Part shown: positions 62,226 through 64,000 of the stretch, piece after piece | Layout of the letters: each line of letters starts with the position of its first letter | Position numbering within the stretch: the stretch's first letter is position 1 | Origin: JAHJQZ01 sp963675235 | GTDB taxonomy: Bacteria; Pseudomonadota; Alphaproteobacteria; Rhizobiales; Devosiaceae | DNA: 64,000 nt | NCBI GenBank assembly: GCA_963675235.2 | Contig: CAXXFU010000004.1 | Span: 124,001-188,000, forward strand | Direction of reading: 5' to 3' | Program-made: the position numbers and the translations under genes | The notes under the pieces: model-generated | What the model was told of the DNA's origin: nothing | What the model saw: the letters and a program-made list of their open reading frames with translations, nothing else | The model's database searches: none

Positions 62226-64000
62226 ATGAAATTTGCGCGCCTCAAGATCCACGGCTTCAAGAGCTTCTGCGACCAGACAGACATCGTGCTGGAACCGGGC
62301 CTGACCGGCGTGGTCGGCCCGAACGGCTGCGGAAAGTCCAATCTGGTCGAGGCGTTGCGTTGGGTCATGGGCGAAAGCTCGTACAAGGCCATGCGCGCCT
62401 CGGGCATGGACGACGTTATCTTTTCCGGCTCCGGCCAGCGTCCGGCGCGCAACAGCGCCGAGGTCTCGGTACATCTCGACAACGAGGACCGCACCGCCCC
62501 GGCAGTGCTCAACAACGCCGACCTGCTTGAAGTCACCCGCCGTATCGAGCGCGAGGCCGGTTCGGTCTATCGCGTCAATGGACGCGAGGTCCGGGCCCGT
62601 GACGTGCAACTTCTCTTCGCCGATTCCTCGACCGGCGCCCGCTCGCCGGCCATGGTGCACCAGGGGCGCGTCGGCGAGCTGATCGCCGCCAAGCCGGTGC
62701 AGCGCCGGGCTCTGCTCGAGGAGGCCGCCGGCATTTCAGGCCTGTATTCGCGCCGGCACGAGGCCGAGCTCCGTCTCAAGGCGGCCGAGCAGAACCTCGA
62801 ACGCGTCGACGACATCATCGGGCAGATCGAACAGCAGCTCGACACGCTCAAGCGCCAGGCCCGCCTCGCCATCCGCTATCGCGGACTGTCGGGCGAGATT
62901 CGCAAGGCCGAGGCCACCCTGTTCCATTTGAGATGGGTCAGGGCGCGCATCGCCGAAAAGGAAACCGAGGCCAACCAGGGCCAGCAGGTCACCGTTCTCG
63001 CCGAAGCGGTCCATGCCTGAGCGCGTCAGCGCCAAGGCGCTCGAAACCGCCGCAGCCAAGCTGCAGCCGCTCAGGCAGGCCGAGGCCAGAGGCCGGCGCC
63101 ATCCTGCAGCGCTACACGATCCTTGCCGAGCAACTCGAGGACGAAATCCGTCGCAACCATGCGCGGCGTCACGAACTCGAGGTCCGCCAGACCCAGATCG
63201 CCGCTGACCGCGCCCCCGCCGAGATCGAGCTGGCCGAAGAGGCCGAAACCTCCCTCGCCACCGCCGCCGAGGAAATCGCTTCGCTCAACAGCGAGGCCGA
63301 GAGCGAGCGCGAGGATGCCGAAGCGGCCCGCGCCGAGGCCGAGGCTCTGGCCAAGTCGCTGGCCGAGGCAGAGACCGCCTCCCGCGGCGCTGCCGATCGC
63401 CTCGCCGAGATCAGGGCACGGCGTACAGCAACCGAACGCGCCGCCGCCGATGCCGAGGCCCGTGCCGGCCGCCTTGCCGAACAGCTCGCCGGCGTCGAGA
63501 CAGAACTTGCTGCCGTCGCGACCGCTCTTGCCGGGGATTCAACGCTTTCGGAAAAGCAGGCCGTTCTGGCAACGGCCCAGGAAAGCGCCGAAGCCGCCGA
63601 GGCAAAAACGCTCGCAGCAGAAACCGCCAGCGCCGATGCCATCGCCGCGCTCGATGCCGCCCGGCCGGCCCTGAGCGAATGCGAGACCGCGCTCGGACGG
63701 CTGGAGAGCGAGGCGCAGACGCTGACCCGTGTGCTCAATGTCGGTGACGGCAATCTGTGGCCGCCGATCGTTGATGCCCTCAAGGTCGCGCCGGGCTACG
63801 AAACCGCGCTCGGCGCCGCCCTCGGCGACGATCTTGATGCCTCTTCTGATTCCGGCGCGCCGCTGTTCTGGGACGAGCCGGGCGACGGCGCCGATGATGC
63901 CGCCCTGCCCTCGGACGCAAGACCGTTCACCGAGCTGGTCACCGGTCCGGCCCTGCTCAACCGCAGGCTAAAACAGATCGGGCTTGTCGATGCTGCCGAC
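62226..64000 (+). CDS. smc: chromosome segregation protein SMC, two frame breaks, 3' end outside window
   Basis: The N-terminal ATPase head is complete: Walker A GPNGCGKSNLVEALRW near residue 32, then GSGQRPARNSAEVSVHL and the coiled coil. The first frame ends at TGA 63018-63020. Dropping T63018 restores the protein (VHA, then ERVSAKALETAAAK). Dropping A63088 restores it again (RQAEA, then EAGAILQRYTILAEQLEDE). From 63089 the frame stays open to the window end and reaches the hinge (GDGNLWPPIVDALKVAPGYE). Both extra bases lie as GCC-x-GAG. SMC is normally about 1150 residues and needed for condensin. Either assembly errors or a damaged gene. Confidence 0.88.

Overview
The window is a dense, GC-rich stretch of chromosome with short intergenic gaps and no rRNA, tRNA, integrase, transposase or CRISPR array that I could see. 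Gene content points to an alphaproteobacterium of the order Hyphomicrobiales (Rhizobiales). The clues are a CcrM-type adenine methyltransferase; the clusters HDAC-like/xseB/tlyA, ispH/rnhA, glyQ/glyS, ETF-QO divergent from a uracil-DNA glycosylase, and mutY/DciA/DsbA/smc; and intergenic palindromes of the kind scattered through rhizobial genomes. I cannot name the genus.

Layout. 1-6.4 kb: a YdcF-like protein (5' end outside the window), bioY, a metallo-beta-lactamase-fold hydrolase, a DUF1499 protein, and a leftward run of PdxH-like protein, DUF898 membrane protein and M48 protease. 6.4-15 kb: a CbpA-type DnaJ, Sua5, an operon HDAC-like/xseB/SCO/tlyA/small membrane protein, then leftward DUF3224, aroC, a phosphoglycerate-mutase-like protein and fabI. 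15-26 kb: a DUF1330 gene broken by one stop codon, a FAD-linked oxidase, an EamA half-transporter, a methyltransferase, the ferrous-iron operon feoABC, SRAP, NUDIX, two small proteins, and dihydroorotase divergent from YgfZ and an HD-domain protein. 26-35 kb: a secreted unknown, a SleB-type cell wall hydrolase, a pyruvate-phosphate-dikinase-like protein with a decayed ATP-binding domain, ispH/GNAT/rnhA, a cluster of palindromes, and glyS. 35-44 kb: a second palindrome cluster, DUF2207/LemA, small membrane and GNAT proteins, a strikingly AT-rich orphan gene directly behind glyQ, glyQ, a methyltransferase and an orphan cheW. 44-52 kb: an S49 peptidase, TrmN6-like methyltransferase, polyprenyl synthetase, ispE, a TPR protein and ETF-QO. 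52-64 kb: uracil-DNA glycosylase, MFS transporter, PA0069-type radical SAM protein, SnoaL-like protein, canonical pdxH, rnhB, ccrM, an RNHCP protein, mutY, DciA, a DsbA-like lipoprotein, and the start of smc.

Most genes are housekeeping. Isoprenoid genes (ispH, ispE, polyprenyl synthetase) imply the MEP pathway and quinone side-chain synthesis. mutY, UDG, xseB, SRAP, rnhA and rnhB cover DNA repair and RNA/DNA hybrid removal. ccrM and smc serve cell-cycle control and chromosome organisation, and feoABC imports ferrous iron.

I found no clear new multi-gene defence or mobile system. The observations most worth following are: the PPDK paralog with intact PEP chemistry but an eroded ATP-grasp domain; two single-base frame breaks in smc 70 nt apart; a PdxH paralog without its substrate-binding residues beside a complete copy elsewhere; the AT-rich orphan behind glyQ; the perfect inverted repeat in front of ccrM; and a uracil-DNA glycosylase without iron-sulfur cysteines.
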